A DNA stretch of 64,000 nucleotides. Origin: Nemertoderma westbladi. Lineage: Eukaryota; Xenacoelomorpha; Nemertodermatida; Nemertodermatidae. A model generated the notes under the pieces. The model was given only the letters and a program-made list of their open reading frames with translations, had not been told where the DNA came from and made no database searches. The translations under genes and the position numbers were made by a program. Below, one piece after another: positions 21,731 to 30,477 of the stretch. Location: assembly GCA_032718475.1 (NCBI GenBank), contig JAUCBJ010001771.1, forward strand, positions 62,001-126,000. Reading direction: 5' to 3'. How positions within the stretch are numbered: the stretch's first letter is position 1; each line of letters opens with the position of its first letter.

Positions 21731-22732
21731 ATCGACTTGGTTAGCTAAAGGTGTGGTGTTGCTATTCGGTGAGGAGTGCATTTGATTCCGTCGTTTCTGC
21801 CGCTGCTTGTAGGCCTGTTCTTGTTCAAAACGGGATAGGTCACGGTCAAAGTAGTATTTTGTGTTATTGTGCAAAAAGTAACGTCTAGCAATTAGCTTAT
21901 TAGCCTCATCACTTGTTGAGAAGATCAGCCGAAGTGGGCGTGGTTTACCATCATCCCTGGGACGACCTAGACGGGAGATACCATGGTAGTTCAACTTTTC
22001 GTTTAAGGAGTCCTGTAGGTATTTGTTATCTACTTGACGCTGGGTTTGTGTATTGGGTTGTCCATCTCCAGGAAGTCCTCTTATAAGAACATGGTGCTTT
22101 CGTTGCTCAGTGTCTAATATCACCTTCTGTATGTCGGTTGTATTAACCGGAGGATGAGTGGTTTGCCTGGTTTCAACTTTCCTTTGCAGCTCTTTGATGA
22201 CAGAACGGTTCTTACGGACAACATTGACCCATGAGGAATCAGTAGGGCTATCACAATCGATATCAACATCACCATTGCCAAGGATAGCATTGGTATCAGA
22301 CTCGCTAGTTTGCAAGTCAGCAACGACTTTCTCTATTTCTTCAACCCTGGTCTCTAGCTCAGAACGGGTTGCATCGAGATTCGATACAATATCAGACTTT
22401 TCATCGCGGATTGTTTGCACCAGACGTTGGGTTTCAGAATCAAGTTCGTCCATAAATTTACGCTTTAGGTCCGATATAATTGCTGCAGAGCAGAAGCCAC
22501 ATGTAAATGATCGAGAAGAGTAGTCATCACCAACTCGAATTTCCATTTCAGTCCATGTGTTAAGGCAACATGAGCATTCTACCTTTGTCGTAAACCAATC
22601 AGAAGGCTTGTGTTTTGAACTACAATTTTTTGGAGCAGCGAGACTGGATCGCCTTTTATCCTGGCTGCTACGGCTAGATGCCGTGTTAGACGTGGTGTTG
22701 CTGTTGGTAGGCATTCTGCTGACAGTAGGCAT
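21728..22732 (-). CDS. LINE ORF1: nucleic-acid-binding protein
   Basis: From the first plausible ATG at 22732 the protein is 334 residues; an ATG six codons later is also possible. A Cys-rich module (CSCCLNTW ... CGFC) lies near residues 55-85 and fits a zinc-ribbon/PHD-like fold. A coiled coil follows at about 100-155 (RSELETRVEEIEKVVADLQ). A region near 230-305 (HHVLIRGLPGDG ... RPLRLIFSTSDEANKLIARR) resembles the RRM-like domain of CR1/L2 ORF1 proteins. The basic tail has YKQRQKRRNQ. In this family ORF1p coats the element RNA. It ends at TGA 21728-21730, immediately followed in frame by ORF2. Confidence 0.88.
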   Translation of the reverse strand: MPTVSRMPTNSNTTSNTASSRSSQDKRRSSLAAPKNCSSKHKPSDWFTTKVECSCCLNTWTEMEIRVGDDYSSRSFTCGFCSAAIISDLKRKFMDELDSETQRLVQTIRDEKSDIVSNLDATRSELETRVEEIEKVVADLQTSESDTNAILGNGDVDIDCDSPTDSSWVNVVRKNRSVIKELQRKVETRQTTHPPVNTTDIQKVILDTEQRKHHVLIRGLPGDGQPNTQTQRQVDNKYLQDSLNEKLNYHGISRLGRPRDDGKPRPLRLIFSTSDEANKLIARRYFLHNNTKYYFDRDLSRFEQEQAYKQRQKRRNQMHSSPNSNTTPLANQVD

Positions 22733-22841
22733 CAAATACAATATAAAATACCATATACCATATAAATCAGATATCAAATACCATATAAATCAAATATAAA
22801 ATTAGCTTATTGATATAAATTCAAAATGCAGTCCTTGTTAT

Positions 22842-22886
22842 TGTTCGCGCTTTCAGACCTTTAGCAGTTTAACCTGCCAAATTTAG
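22842..22886. repeat. 45-bp block identical to 3328-3372
   Basis: Exact second copy of the block described at 3328-3372. It lies about 110 bp 5' of the LINE ORF1 start, on the element's 5' side. Confidence 0.8.
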
Positions 22887-23828
22887 AAACTAACATCTTA
22901 TTCAGTATAGCGCAATCAATCATGCAAGGGTGAGTCATACAAAGCCAACTTGAATGACGGGGTTTTGTGGGTAGAAAAATATAAGATAAATAATATAAAA
23001 CAAAGTTAGTATATGCGGCTGTATACAGCACAATAACGAAATAAGCACATACATGTATAATATGTTTATCAATTCAACAAGGAATTTAACAAGTAACAAA
23101 ATAACGGAAATAAGATTTTCCAGGAGCATAGTTTAGTGTAGCCTAGCAACCAGTCCATAATCCGCTCGATGGCAAAACAGAAGCCTGGAAGCAGCGATTA
23201 TTCAGTTGCGGATAATTCCGATCCCGTGTTTTTCCATTGATTTAAAGTCATCAGGTGTTAGAAGTTCCTTAGCTGCTGAGGATATTTTAATTTCGTTGAC
23301 GTCCTTGCAACAGAGTTAATTAAAGTGGAGATATTGGAACCCCGGTTTGGTTTGTATCTGTCCGCCAAATGAAAACGACAACATCGCCCAACACTTCACA
23401 ATGGTTGCGTCCGATTGCTTAAAGTTGTATGAGCAGCTGTGGCACTTACTGACAAAAGTATGTTTTGCCTATGCCTGGTGCCAGGCCAGTACGAGTACAT
23501 CAGTACCGGTACTACACTACTACAGTGCTTACTGCAGTACGCAATACAATACTGCAATACAGTACAGCAGTACCTACTGCCTACAGCTTATCTCAGTATC
23601 TCCACACCATGCAACTGCTGAACTGTCTGACAGTTGAGAACTGGCAGACTGGTTTTGCAGGTTCGGTCGGATTAGCCGGTAGAGCTACCGGTACCTCAGT
23701 AGCAGTACCTAACACTGTAACACTAGGCCTATATTACTGTATTAATCTGTTAATAATTGCACATTGTATGGCTGTATGGGTATGGCTATCTCATGATCTC
23801 TGTATCTGCTGATCTGCTTATATCAGTA
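22887..23828. other. Spacer with one possible minus-strand terminal exon
   Basis: Mostly non-coding, rich in TACTGTA, TACCGGTA and TAGGCCTA words. The one protein-like segment is annotated separately at 23212-23303. Confidence 0.35.
23212..23303 (-). CDS. Possible terminal exon of an unknown gene
   Basis: After a possible splice acceptor (TTGCAAG, ending at 23304), the minus strand reads DVNEIKISSAAKELLT and PDDFKSMEKHGIGIIRN, then TGA. The composition is protein-like and the acceptor AG is in place. No matching upstream exon was found, and the polypyrimidine tract is weak. It could equally be chance or a transposon fragment. Confidence 0.25.
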
Positions 23829-24407
23829 TCAAGGCCTACTAGAGAAACAGGCCTGGAATCCGAGATCAAGCCAATTCTATTGAAGGCCTAATAATCCAAT
23901 GTGTGTGTGTGTGTCCGGAGCTCTACAGCCCGCATTTCTAAACCAATCTGATCGAGTAAGGTATCAAACGAAGCAGAATTGTCATACGATGCTCACCGCC
24001 CAAAAACATTTTGGTATTCTAGAACTTTTTTTTAGCTATTAAAATAGCTATTATTGTAAATTGCAATTTTTCATGTGTAAACCATAGGCTATTATATACT
24101 ACTACTTCTACTTGGGACTACGTTAGGAGGACAAGCTGTCCGCCGCTAGCGCTATTCTAGAACATAGATAAATAAAGGTAATAGGATTTATTAATAATAT
24201 TAATATAATAATAATAAACTGGAATATAATTTTTTTGATGAAATGGATGAACCCACCGCAAAAATCGGTCGGTCTGCATGTTAGTAATTGATGTCCTGTT
24301 GTAATTTCACAATTAAGTAATATAATAATAATATGTACTGCTTAAGAATTACACTCAAGAGTTAAAAAAATATTAAATATAGTTATAGTACCGGTATAGG
24401 TTTATAT

Positions 24408-24587
24408 TATAGCATCCACTTCATTGTCGGTCAACGTGATGTCAACACACGAGGAACACTTGTGCTTCCCAAGTTCACTTGAACATTCAACCTCCAGTTC
24501 TGTGTATAGTTTCGCTCGATCAATGCGGTGGGTAAAGAAAACTTCGGCTACGCTTATATGGTAATTTCCCCCAGCAGATTGGTGAAA
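24408..24587 (-). pseudogene. Protein-like segment downstream of the THAP remnant
   Basis: The frame reads HFHQSAGGNYHISVAEVFF, then THRIDRAKLYTELEVECS, then KHKCSSCVDITLTDNEVDAII and a stop. It lies 3' of the THAP remnant on the same strand, separated by an AT-only simple repeat (about 24590-24670). It may be the C-terminal part of the same protein, separated by repeat expansion. I do not recognise a domain. Confidence 0.35.
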
Positions 24588-24589
24588 GT

Positions 24590-24675
24590 GCCCAAATTAA
24601 TTAAAATTATAATTAATTAAAATAAATTTAAATAAATTAATTTATTAATTAAATTAATTAAATAAATTAATTTTA
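24590..24675. repeat. AT-only simple repeat (TTAA/TAAT-rich)
   Basis: About 85 bp consists almost only of A and T in AATTAATTAAAT-like units. It separates the two protein-like segments of the THAP remnant. Confidence 0.7.
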
Positions 24676-25089
24676 TCGTTGGCAAGGAAATCCGACATCT
24701 CGTCAATATCCGGATTGCGTTTAGAAGAACTTGCGCGCGTCGTTGAGCGTGGAGGGGCTGGAGGCGTTGGGATGGAGAGCAGAGGAACATTTGGGAATAC
24801 CGACGGCGGTTCCGCCGGCACTGGGTATCTCCCGGAATGATGTTTCGTTGTCATCTCTTCGGGCCAGTGCTTCCGACAAACTCCCATGAAGCATGAAACT
24901 CGTAACCTTGCGCGGATCTACGATATTCGGAAGTTGCCGCAACCACGTTTGCAATTCCACAGGATCTTTCGGAAACGCGTAGACCGTAATCGGTGAGGAA
25001 TTCTCCTCCCCGTCGTCCATACCGGTCAGTTTATCCTTCACGTTCGCATAACCAGTTCTGCAACCGCCGACGGAACACTTCCTTCCCAT
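24654..25089 (-). pseudogene. THAP-domain protein remnant, frameshifted inside the zinc finger
   Basis: From ATG 25089 the protein starts MGRKCSVGGCRTGY, supplying the first two Cys of a C2CH THAP finger. YAFPKDPVELQTWLRQLPN follows, the usual aromatic/proline and tryptophan positions. The remaining Cys and His (VCRKHWPEE) are in the adjacent frame from about 24890, followed by a PPSVFPNVP and TPPAPPRST linker. The domain therefore spans a one-base shift near 24890-24900. THAP domains bind DNA in a sequence-specific way and derive from P-element-like transposases. An intact protein would be nuclear. A second remnant with the same HWP-then-FPxVP order is at 45736-46420, so this is a repeated family. 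The frame ends in the AT-rich simple repeat. Confidence 0.7.
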
Positions 25090-25554
25090 CGAGTTAACGG
25101 TCGTACAGTCGTATCAGGTTGTCACTTTGGTAGTTTATTCGGGTAGACTCTCGTGTATTCAGGTAAACACTCGAGCAGTCAGGTAGGAAGAGTAAACGAT
25201 AACATAATTCAGTGCAGTACAGCAGTAGGTAGTTCAAGATTTGTAAACTATAGGCCTACAGTATACGGTACCGGTATCAGAATTCTAGGCCTTCAATAAT
25301 GAAGGCCTGTAGGCTGGCTGCCAGGCCTGTTTCTCTAGTAGGCCTTGATCAGTATGCAGTAGGCCTATATTCCAGTATTCTGATATTACCGGTCCTACAT
25401 ACAGACATATAATGAAAATCATTTCATCCCGTTCAGCCGTTTTTCATTCTGTTATTAGGGTCTACAGGTCTACCTACTAGAAACAATTTGGTTGAATCTC
25501 TTAACATTAACATGCGTTTTGGTTTTCTCAGTCTTTCTACAGTTCTAAATTTCG

Positions 25555-26235
25555 GTCCTACGAATTAGGCCTACGGGCCTACCCAAAAAAAACACAAAAT
25601 TACCCAAAAATACACAAAAAAAACACAAAAAAAATACAAAAAAACACAAAAATTTCAGAATTTGCCCAAAAAACATAATAAAACACAAAAAAACACAATA
25701 TTACCCAAAAAACTTACCCAACAGCCCAAAAAGACAACAATAATTTATATCCTATAGGGTTGGAAAACTAAGACTGTAACCTGTGTTATTTGCTTATCGT
25801 TTAATGTTTTGGTTAGAAAAGCCTGCTACTGTAGGACCTGCCACATGCACCTTTCCATTTTAAGAAATCTGATTTTGTATGCTGTCTGACAGTATGGGCG
25901 GGTAGGCTTACCGGTAAACCGGTGGCAGTAGGTCATTAAAGGAATCTTCAAATGAACAAAATGTAATATTTTGAAAAAAGTGAAAATTGAAAACTGAAGA
26001 GTGAAACTCTATGTAATATTTTGAAATAATTGAAAACTGAAGAGTGAAACTCTTCTTACAATTAACCTAAATCTTATTGTATAGGCCTATACATTGTTTA
26101 TGAAAAACATTTTCTTTTTTTGTCTTTTTGGCTGTTTGGTTAGTTTTTTTTGGGTAATACAGTAATAGGCCTATTGTGTTTTTTTGTGTAATTTTTTGTA
26201 TTTTTTTTTGTGTATTTTTGGGTAATTCGTAGGAC
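25555..26235. mobile_element. 681-bp foldback element with A-rich/T-rich arms
   Basis: The ends are GTCCTACGAATTA (25555-25567) and its exact complement (26223-26235). The left arm continues as CCCAAAAA / ACACAAAAAAA blocks to about 25740. The right arm is the mirrored T-rich text from about 26105. Both arms include a (C)CCAACAGCC / GGCTGTTTGG pair. The centre has no coding capacity and includes a short duplicated TTGAAAACTGAAGAGTGAAA (about 25988 and 26030). No clear target-site duplication. Confidence 0.7.
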
Positions 26236-27846
26236 CCCTAAATTTTGACACAAATTCTATTTTTCATCTGTCTGTCCTGCTGTCTGTCACACTCACACCG
26301 TTTCTCACACTTCTGAACTTTAATGCACGCTTGCCTGCTTGCTGCCTTGTGGTGATGTTCACGTTGTCAAATATTATTACGTTGTCAAATATTATTACCG
26401 GTACGTTTAGTTCCATTTCAGCCTTTGAAGCATGTGATTCTTTAGTTTTGTTCATGCCTATACCAATACCAGTCTGCCAGTACGGTAGGGCCTATCTGTT
26501 ACAGACTCATCCATCTGTCTATTAACATATTAACAACATATCATATACATTCTGACATTTCATTGACTAATGTTTATAAATCATCACAACTCGACAAGGG
26601 TAAACAAGCAGTAACTGAAACTGACAGGGCTACACAATAATAATTGTTGCCAAAATGGTAACCATTATTTTTCTTTAATTCTAATGGTTGCAAAACAGCA
26701 AAAATGGCAATAATTATTTTAGGCACATTTCGGCCTTGGGCTTGGGGTTGTATTGCTAAGAGAAATGCAGACGATGATTTTTTTTCTTATACGGTCAATT
26801 ATATTTAAATTTCGCGCTCTTTTCACTTACCTATTTACCAAAATGCGATTTTGCTTCTGGGCGTGCGAAAATTAGAATAACTAAAAGTTGCCAGATTTGG
26901 CAATAAACATTGCCATATGTGGCAACTTTTGAGGTTGCCAGATTTGGCCATTGTACCTACAGACCTAACTGATATTAGCATGTATAATTCAAGGAACGAA
27001 AACCAAAGGCTGAAAGGTCGTCTTTTTTACTCTCCATTTACAGATTTAGATTACATTTTGAATATGCCACACAAACCACAAACTGACATAGTGATAATTG
27101 TAATATTGCAGTATTGCATATTGGGCATACAACCGTTTCTTCTTAACCTATCAGCCTATCTGCCCATAAAGTGCCATAACATCACTTGTGCTTGTGCACT
27201 TGTGTCCATAACGGTGGTGACACAAACCTTAGGAATCATTATTATACTGTATAAATTAATTTGTATCATAGGTAGGATGTAATTATAATTATACTGTAAT
27301 CAGGTAATGTACACATAATAACAACCAAAATATCAGCTTACAATACTACATAGAACAGTAGAACGTACCGGTACCGTATGGCTGCCTACATATAATCTAC
27401 AAAATTTGAAAAATAATGTTTATGTACTCTTGCACTTTTCATTTTAGCACCGAACGCGAACATGGTTGTGATTGGTGTATTCAACTGTAGAATTTAAAAA
27501 GCCTTCCATCTGTCCATTGAAATCGGCGCACCAGAAAACCTGTATGTACAGTAGGTCAAGCGGTCAAGGTATCCTATTCAATCATTGTAAATGTACCTAG
27601 ATCAATAGATGTATTAATTTCAGTCAGTATATGCATGCCTCAACACGACATTATTATTTCAGTAGGCCTACACTACATTCTGATATTGGACTTGCGGTTC
27701 AATTAGCTGATTATACACAAATTATTACCTTACATTCCCAATTCTTACCTAACTGCCTAATTTATCATTTCTGCAATTCAATAAGCCCTATGCCTACTGC
27801 CTACTCCAATTCAAAGTAGAAAAGTGAGTCATAGCTAGCTGGTAAT
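26236..27846. other. Spacer and probable promoter side of SON
   Basis: No supported gene. A 121-codon open frame at 26917-27282 has hydrophobic stretches but no recognisable motif. Small inverted repeats (GTTGCC... near 26650-26720 and GTTGCCAGATTTGGCAAT near 26890-26950) are present. The SON 5' UTR and promoter must lie here, but no convincing TATA or CpG signal was seen. Confidence 0.4.
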
Positions 27847-30477
27847 ATGAGTACCGATGTTAATGACATTTTCTCTGACTACTTGTCATCTAAAGTCAAG
27901 GAAGCTCAAAGAGATGAAAAGTCTAAAAAATCTAAAAAAAGTAGCAAACGTGTGGACCTGGAAGATTTAGATTATGATGAGAAAGGTCTAGACAGTGATG
28001 TTGACGAAAGTAAAAAACATAAGAAAGCCAAAAAGGAAAAAAAGAAAAGCAAGCATTCTTCCCATAAGGAGTCTCCTGAGGGTGTGTATGAGAAAGATAA
28101 ATATAGTAAATCTGAAAGGAATTATGATAGCAGATCATCGTATTCATCAACCAATACAAGTAGCCAAGGCCGAACATATCCATCTTATACTTCACATCAT
28201 CCCTCTGATGGAAGGCATTGGAAGCCATCATCATATGACCGTGATCAATACTCCCGTCCATCGTATGGTTATCCTGGCAAGTCTGGAGATGGCTATTACA
28301 GAGCAGGTTATGGCAGTGATTACAGAAGTTGGAATGATAGTTCTCGTTACGCTAAGGATCAACCGGATAGCGCCCCTTCCAAAAGATATAAAAGCACTGG
28401 TAACTCTTCTGATACTGATGAAGAAAATCTACGAATAGCCAAAGAAAGAGGTCCACTTAGTGGTTCTAGTAAAAGTAAGCACTCGCATGCCTCAAAAAGT
28501 GTTACATCATTTCCTACAAGCGATGACAATAATCTGTCTCTATCCAGTGAACATAAAGACAAGAAATCTTCTAAAAAACATAAAGATAAAAAGAGAAAGC
28601 ATAAGCACAGAGATAAATCTCCTGATGGAGGTGTCTCGAAGGTTGTTCCTATTGCCCTGTATTCTGATGACGAGGCCTGTGGACCTCAACCTGGTACTCC
28701 GGCCACAAACAACTACCACCAATCTATTGACTCCATTGAAGCTACAACTGCTGGTAATAAACGCCTTGAAGATGATATGTCGCATGTAGCCAAACCTGTT
28801 AACGAACGTGATAGTAACCATGTTACCTCTCATGAAGATGACTCTATAAACAATACTCGTACGTTAGAGGGAGGGAATGCATCTGAAAGTAAAGTTACCG
28901 CGACAGAAACTGTTGATGAAGAAAATAAAGATGACCTTAAGGACTATGAAGAAGAACTAGGCTTAAAAGACACTCTAGGTGATATTGGATCAGTATCTCA
29001 GTCACTGAATGTTGATATGAAATCAAAGGAAGGTGTGGGAGGTGGAATTGGAAGTGTAACTGGGCAGTTAGTGGTTAATGATAGCGATGGAAATGCTGAA
29101 GGTTCTACGGGTGGCAAAAAGAAAAAAGACAAATCTGATAAGAAGAAAAGGAAGAAGGAAAAAAAGAAGAGAAGGAAATCGTGGTCTAGATCGCGCAGTC
29201 CCAGTCACAATGGTGAACCAGATCCGGAACATGCAGAACAGGAGTTCGTTATTGATAAGATGAAATTACTTGAGATCGCAAAAGCAAACGCCCTTAAAGC
29301 TATTAAAGAAGGTCAATTTTATAACAATATGAATACAAGTGATTTAGCAGCTTTAGAGAGAAAGCTTGCTGCTAATAAGTCTGTCGAGGACTTTACCCGC
29401 TTATGTGAGGAAATATCGGTTAGGGAAGAACAGGAGGATGCGTATCTGAAAGCTAATGAAGATGGATCTGATGACGAAGAAGAAGAAGATATAACAAATG
29501 GGTTTGTTAAGCACCCCTTCCGCATTAAAGATGCCACAATGATAATGAATATTCGCCACTCCATAGCGCGACAGAACCAACCGTTTAAACCGTATATTCC
29601 CCCGAAAGAAGTAACCCAATCTTTTCCTGTTTCGTCTGGCCAGCAACATCGCAAGAAAGAAGTTGAAATAGAGAAAGCCGTTTCCGCTGGTCACAACCCG
29701 GAGGAGGTTATCGGTTCTGCCAACGTAGACTTCCCAAGTATCGATAAACTGCCACCAGTCTCAGAAATTGTTTCGAATAAAATCGCGGCTCAAAAAGTCT
29801 TAAAGGGTAATGCCAATGATTGGGCGGCCCAATTAACTTTACATAAGGCGGAACAGCAACTACAGACCTGGGCGCAGGCCTCACCAGTCCCTGGCATGTT
29901 TACTGGAACGACTAGCGCTAACCTATTGACGTTTCGTGAGATTGAGGGTACAGGGCAGCAGGCGTGGGCTCGAAAGGATATGTTCCATAACCTGCGACCG
30001 ATACGCGAGGGCTATGGTATGCGCATGTTGGTTAAAATGGGTTGGTTGCCAGGCAAACCTATTGGGAAGACTATGTTTGGTGCTTTGGAACCTGTGGCAG
30101 TTGAAGTGAAGAGTGATAGAAAAGGCCTCGCTTCATTCGATGAAAAGGTTTTAGTGAAAAAGAACCCAATCCCTAATGTAACTTCGCTTGGTATACCCAG
30201 CGTGCGCGGCAAACATCCAGTGACAGCATTAATCGAGTTTACGAAACGTAATCGGTTGGGGCCTCCGGAGTTTACTTTACTTTATGAAGGCGGGGCGGAT
30301 CATAGGAAGATATTCCAGATGAAGGTTCGTATAGGAACTACGGAATACCAGCCGTCGATTACAAGTCCAAATAAAAAGGAAGCGAAAGCGGTCGCCGCAT
30401 TGGCTGCTCTACAAGCCTTGGGAGTTTCATTAGATATGATCGCCCAACTTTGTCAAAATGCCCAATCTTCCGTGTAG
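27847..30477 (+). CDS. SON: SON orthologue: splicing cofactor with G-patch and dsRNA-binding motif
   Basis: A complete 876-codon frame from ATG 27847. The N-terminus MSTDVNDIFSDYLSSKVKEA matches the start of SON. Residues about 20-470 are low-complexity Lys/Ser/Arg-rich with K-rich blocks (KKSKKSSKR, KHKDKKRKHKHRDK), a short SRSRSPS patch, and no large mammalian-type repeats. The conserved C-terminal third follows: LLEIAKANALKAI (about 475), FPVSSGQQHRKKE (about 595), GMFTGTTSANLLTF, then a G-patch (about 718-765, GYGMRMLVKMGWLPGKPIG) and a double-stranded RNA-binding motif (about 788-860, KHPVTALIEFTKRNR ... PPEF ... DHRK ... YQPS). SON acts in nuclear speckles and promotes splicing at weak sites. 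The protein is much shorter than the human one (about 2,400 residues). The C-terminal region spans several exons in vertebrates but has no intron here. All domains are intact, so it is probably functional. Confidence 0.95.
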   Translation: MSTDVNDIFSDYLSSKVKEAQRDEKSKKSKKSSKRVDLEDLDYDEKGLDSDVDESKKHKKAKKEKKKSKHSSHKESPEGVYEKDKYSKSERNYDSRSSYSSTNTSSQGRTYPSYTSHHPSDGRHWKPSSYDRDQYSRPSYGYPGKSGDGYYRAGYGSDYRSWNDSSRYAKDQPDSAPSKRYKSTGNSSDTDEENLRIAKERGPLSGSSKSKHSHASKSVTSFPTSDDNNLSLSSEHKDKKSSKKHKDKKRKHKHRDKSPDGGVSKVVPIALYSDDEACGPQPGTPATNNYHQSIDSIEATTAGNKRLEDDMSHVAKPVNERDSNHVTSHEDDSINNTRTLEGGNASESKVTATETVDEENKDDLKDYEEELGLKDTLGDIGSVSQSLNVDMKSKEGVGGGIGSVTGQLVVNDSDGNAEGSTGGKKKKDKSDKKKRKKEKKKRRKSWSRSRSPSHNGEPDPEHAEQEFVIDKMKLLEIAKANALKAIKEGQFYNNMNTSDLAALERKLAANKSVEDFTRLCEEISVREEQEDAYLKANEDGSDDEEEEDITNGFVKHPFRIKDATMIMNIRHSIARQNQPFKPYIPPKEVTQSFPVSSGQQHRKKEVEIEKAVSAGHNPEEVIGSANVDFPSIDKLPPVSEIVSNKIAAQKVLKGNANDWAAQLTLHKAEQQLQTWAQASPVPGMFTGTTSANLLTFREIEGTGQQAWARKDMFHNLRPIREGYGMRMLVKMGWLPGKPIGKTMFGALEPVAVEVKSDRKGLASFDEKVLVKKNPIPNVTSLGIPSVRGKHPVTALIEFTKRNRLGPPEFTLLYEGGADHRKIFQMKVRIGTTEYQPSITSPNKKEAKAVAALAALQALGVSLDMIAQLCQNAQSSV

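Larger units (their letters stand above)
17911..22886 (-). mobile_element. CR1/L2-type non-LTR retrotransposon, apparently complete
   Basis: The order on the minus strand is a 5' region up to about 22886, ORF1 (22732-21728), ORF2 (to 18770), and a 3' UTR of about 850 bp. It ends in an (AAT)n microsatellite at 17911-17935, a usual 3' end for CR1/L2 elements. Both ORFs are open, which suggests recent activity. The 3' UTR contains an imperfect internal duplication (about 18258-18460 and 18530-18670). The 5' limit is uncertain; the 45-bp block at 22842-22886 may belong to the 5' UTR. No target-site duplication was identified. Confidence 0.8.
23829..25348. mobile_element. Inverted-repeat-bounded segment carrying a THAP gene
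   Basis: TCAAGGCCTACTAGAGAAAC (23829-23856, 28 bp exact) is matched in inverse at 25321-25348. A second matched block, ATTGAAGGCCTA, lies 22-23 bp further inside on each arm (about 23879-23890 and 25289-25300). The arms are therefore about 60 bp, imperfect, and enclose about 1.4 kb containing the THAP remnant. Boundaries and target-site duplication are not established. It may be a DNA transposon related to THAP-containing families. Confidence 0.5.

Noticed and set aside
23347-23812. Three overlapping plus-strand open frames
   Set aside because: Made of TACTACAGTACTGCAGTA-type repeats; no consistent frame or motif.
26917-27282. 121-codon membrane-like ORF upstream of SON
   Set aside because: Hydrophobic by AT-rich composition; no start context, domain or signal peptide that I can support.
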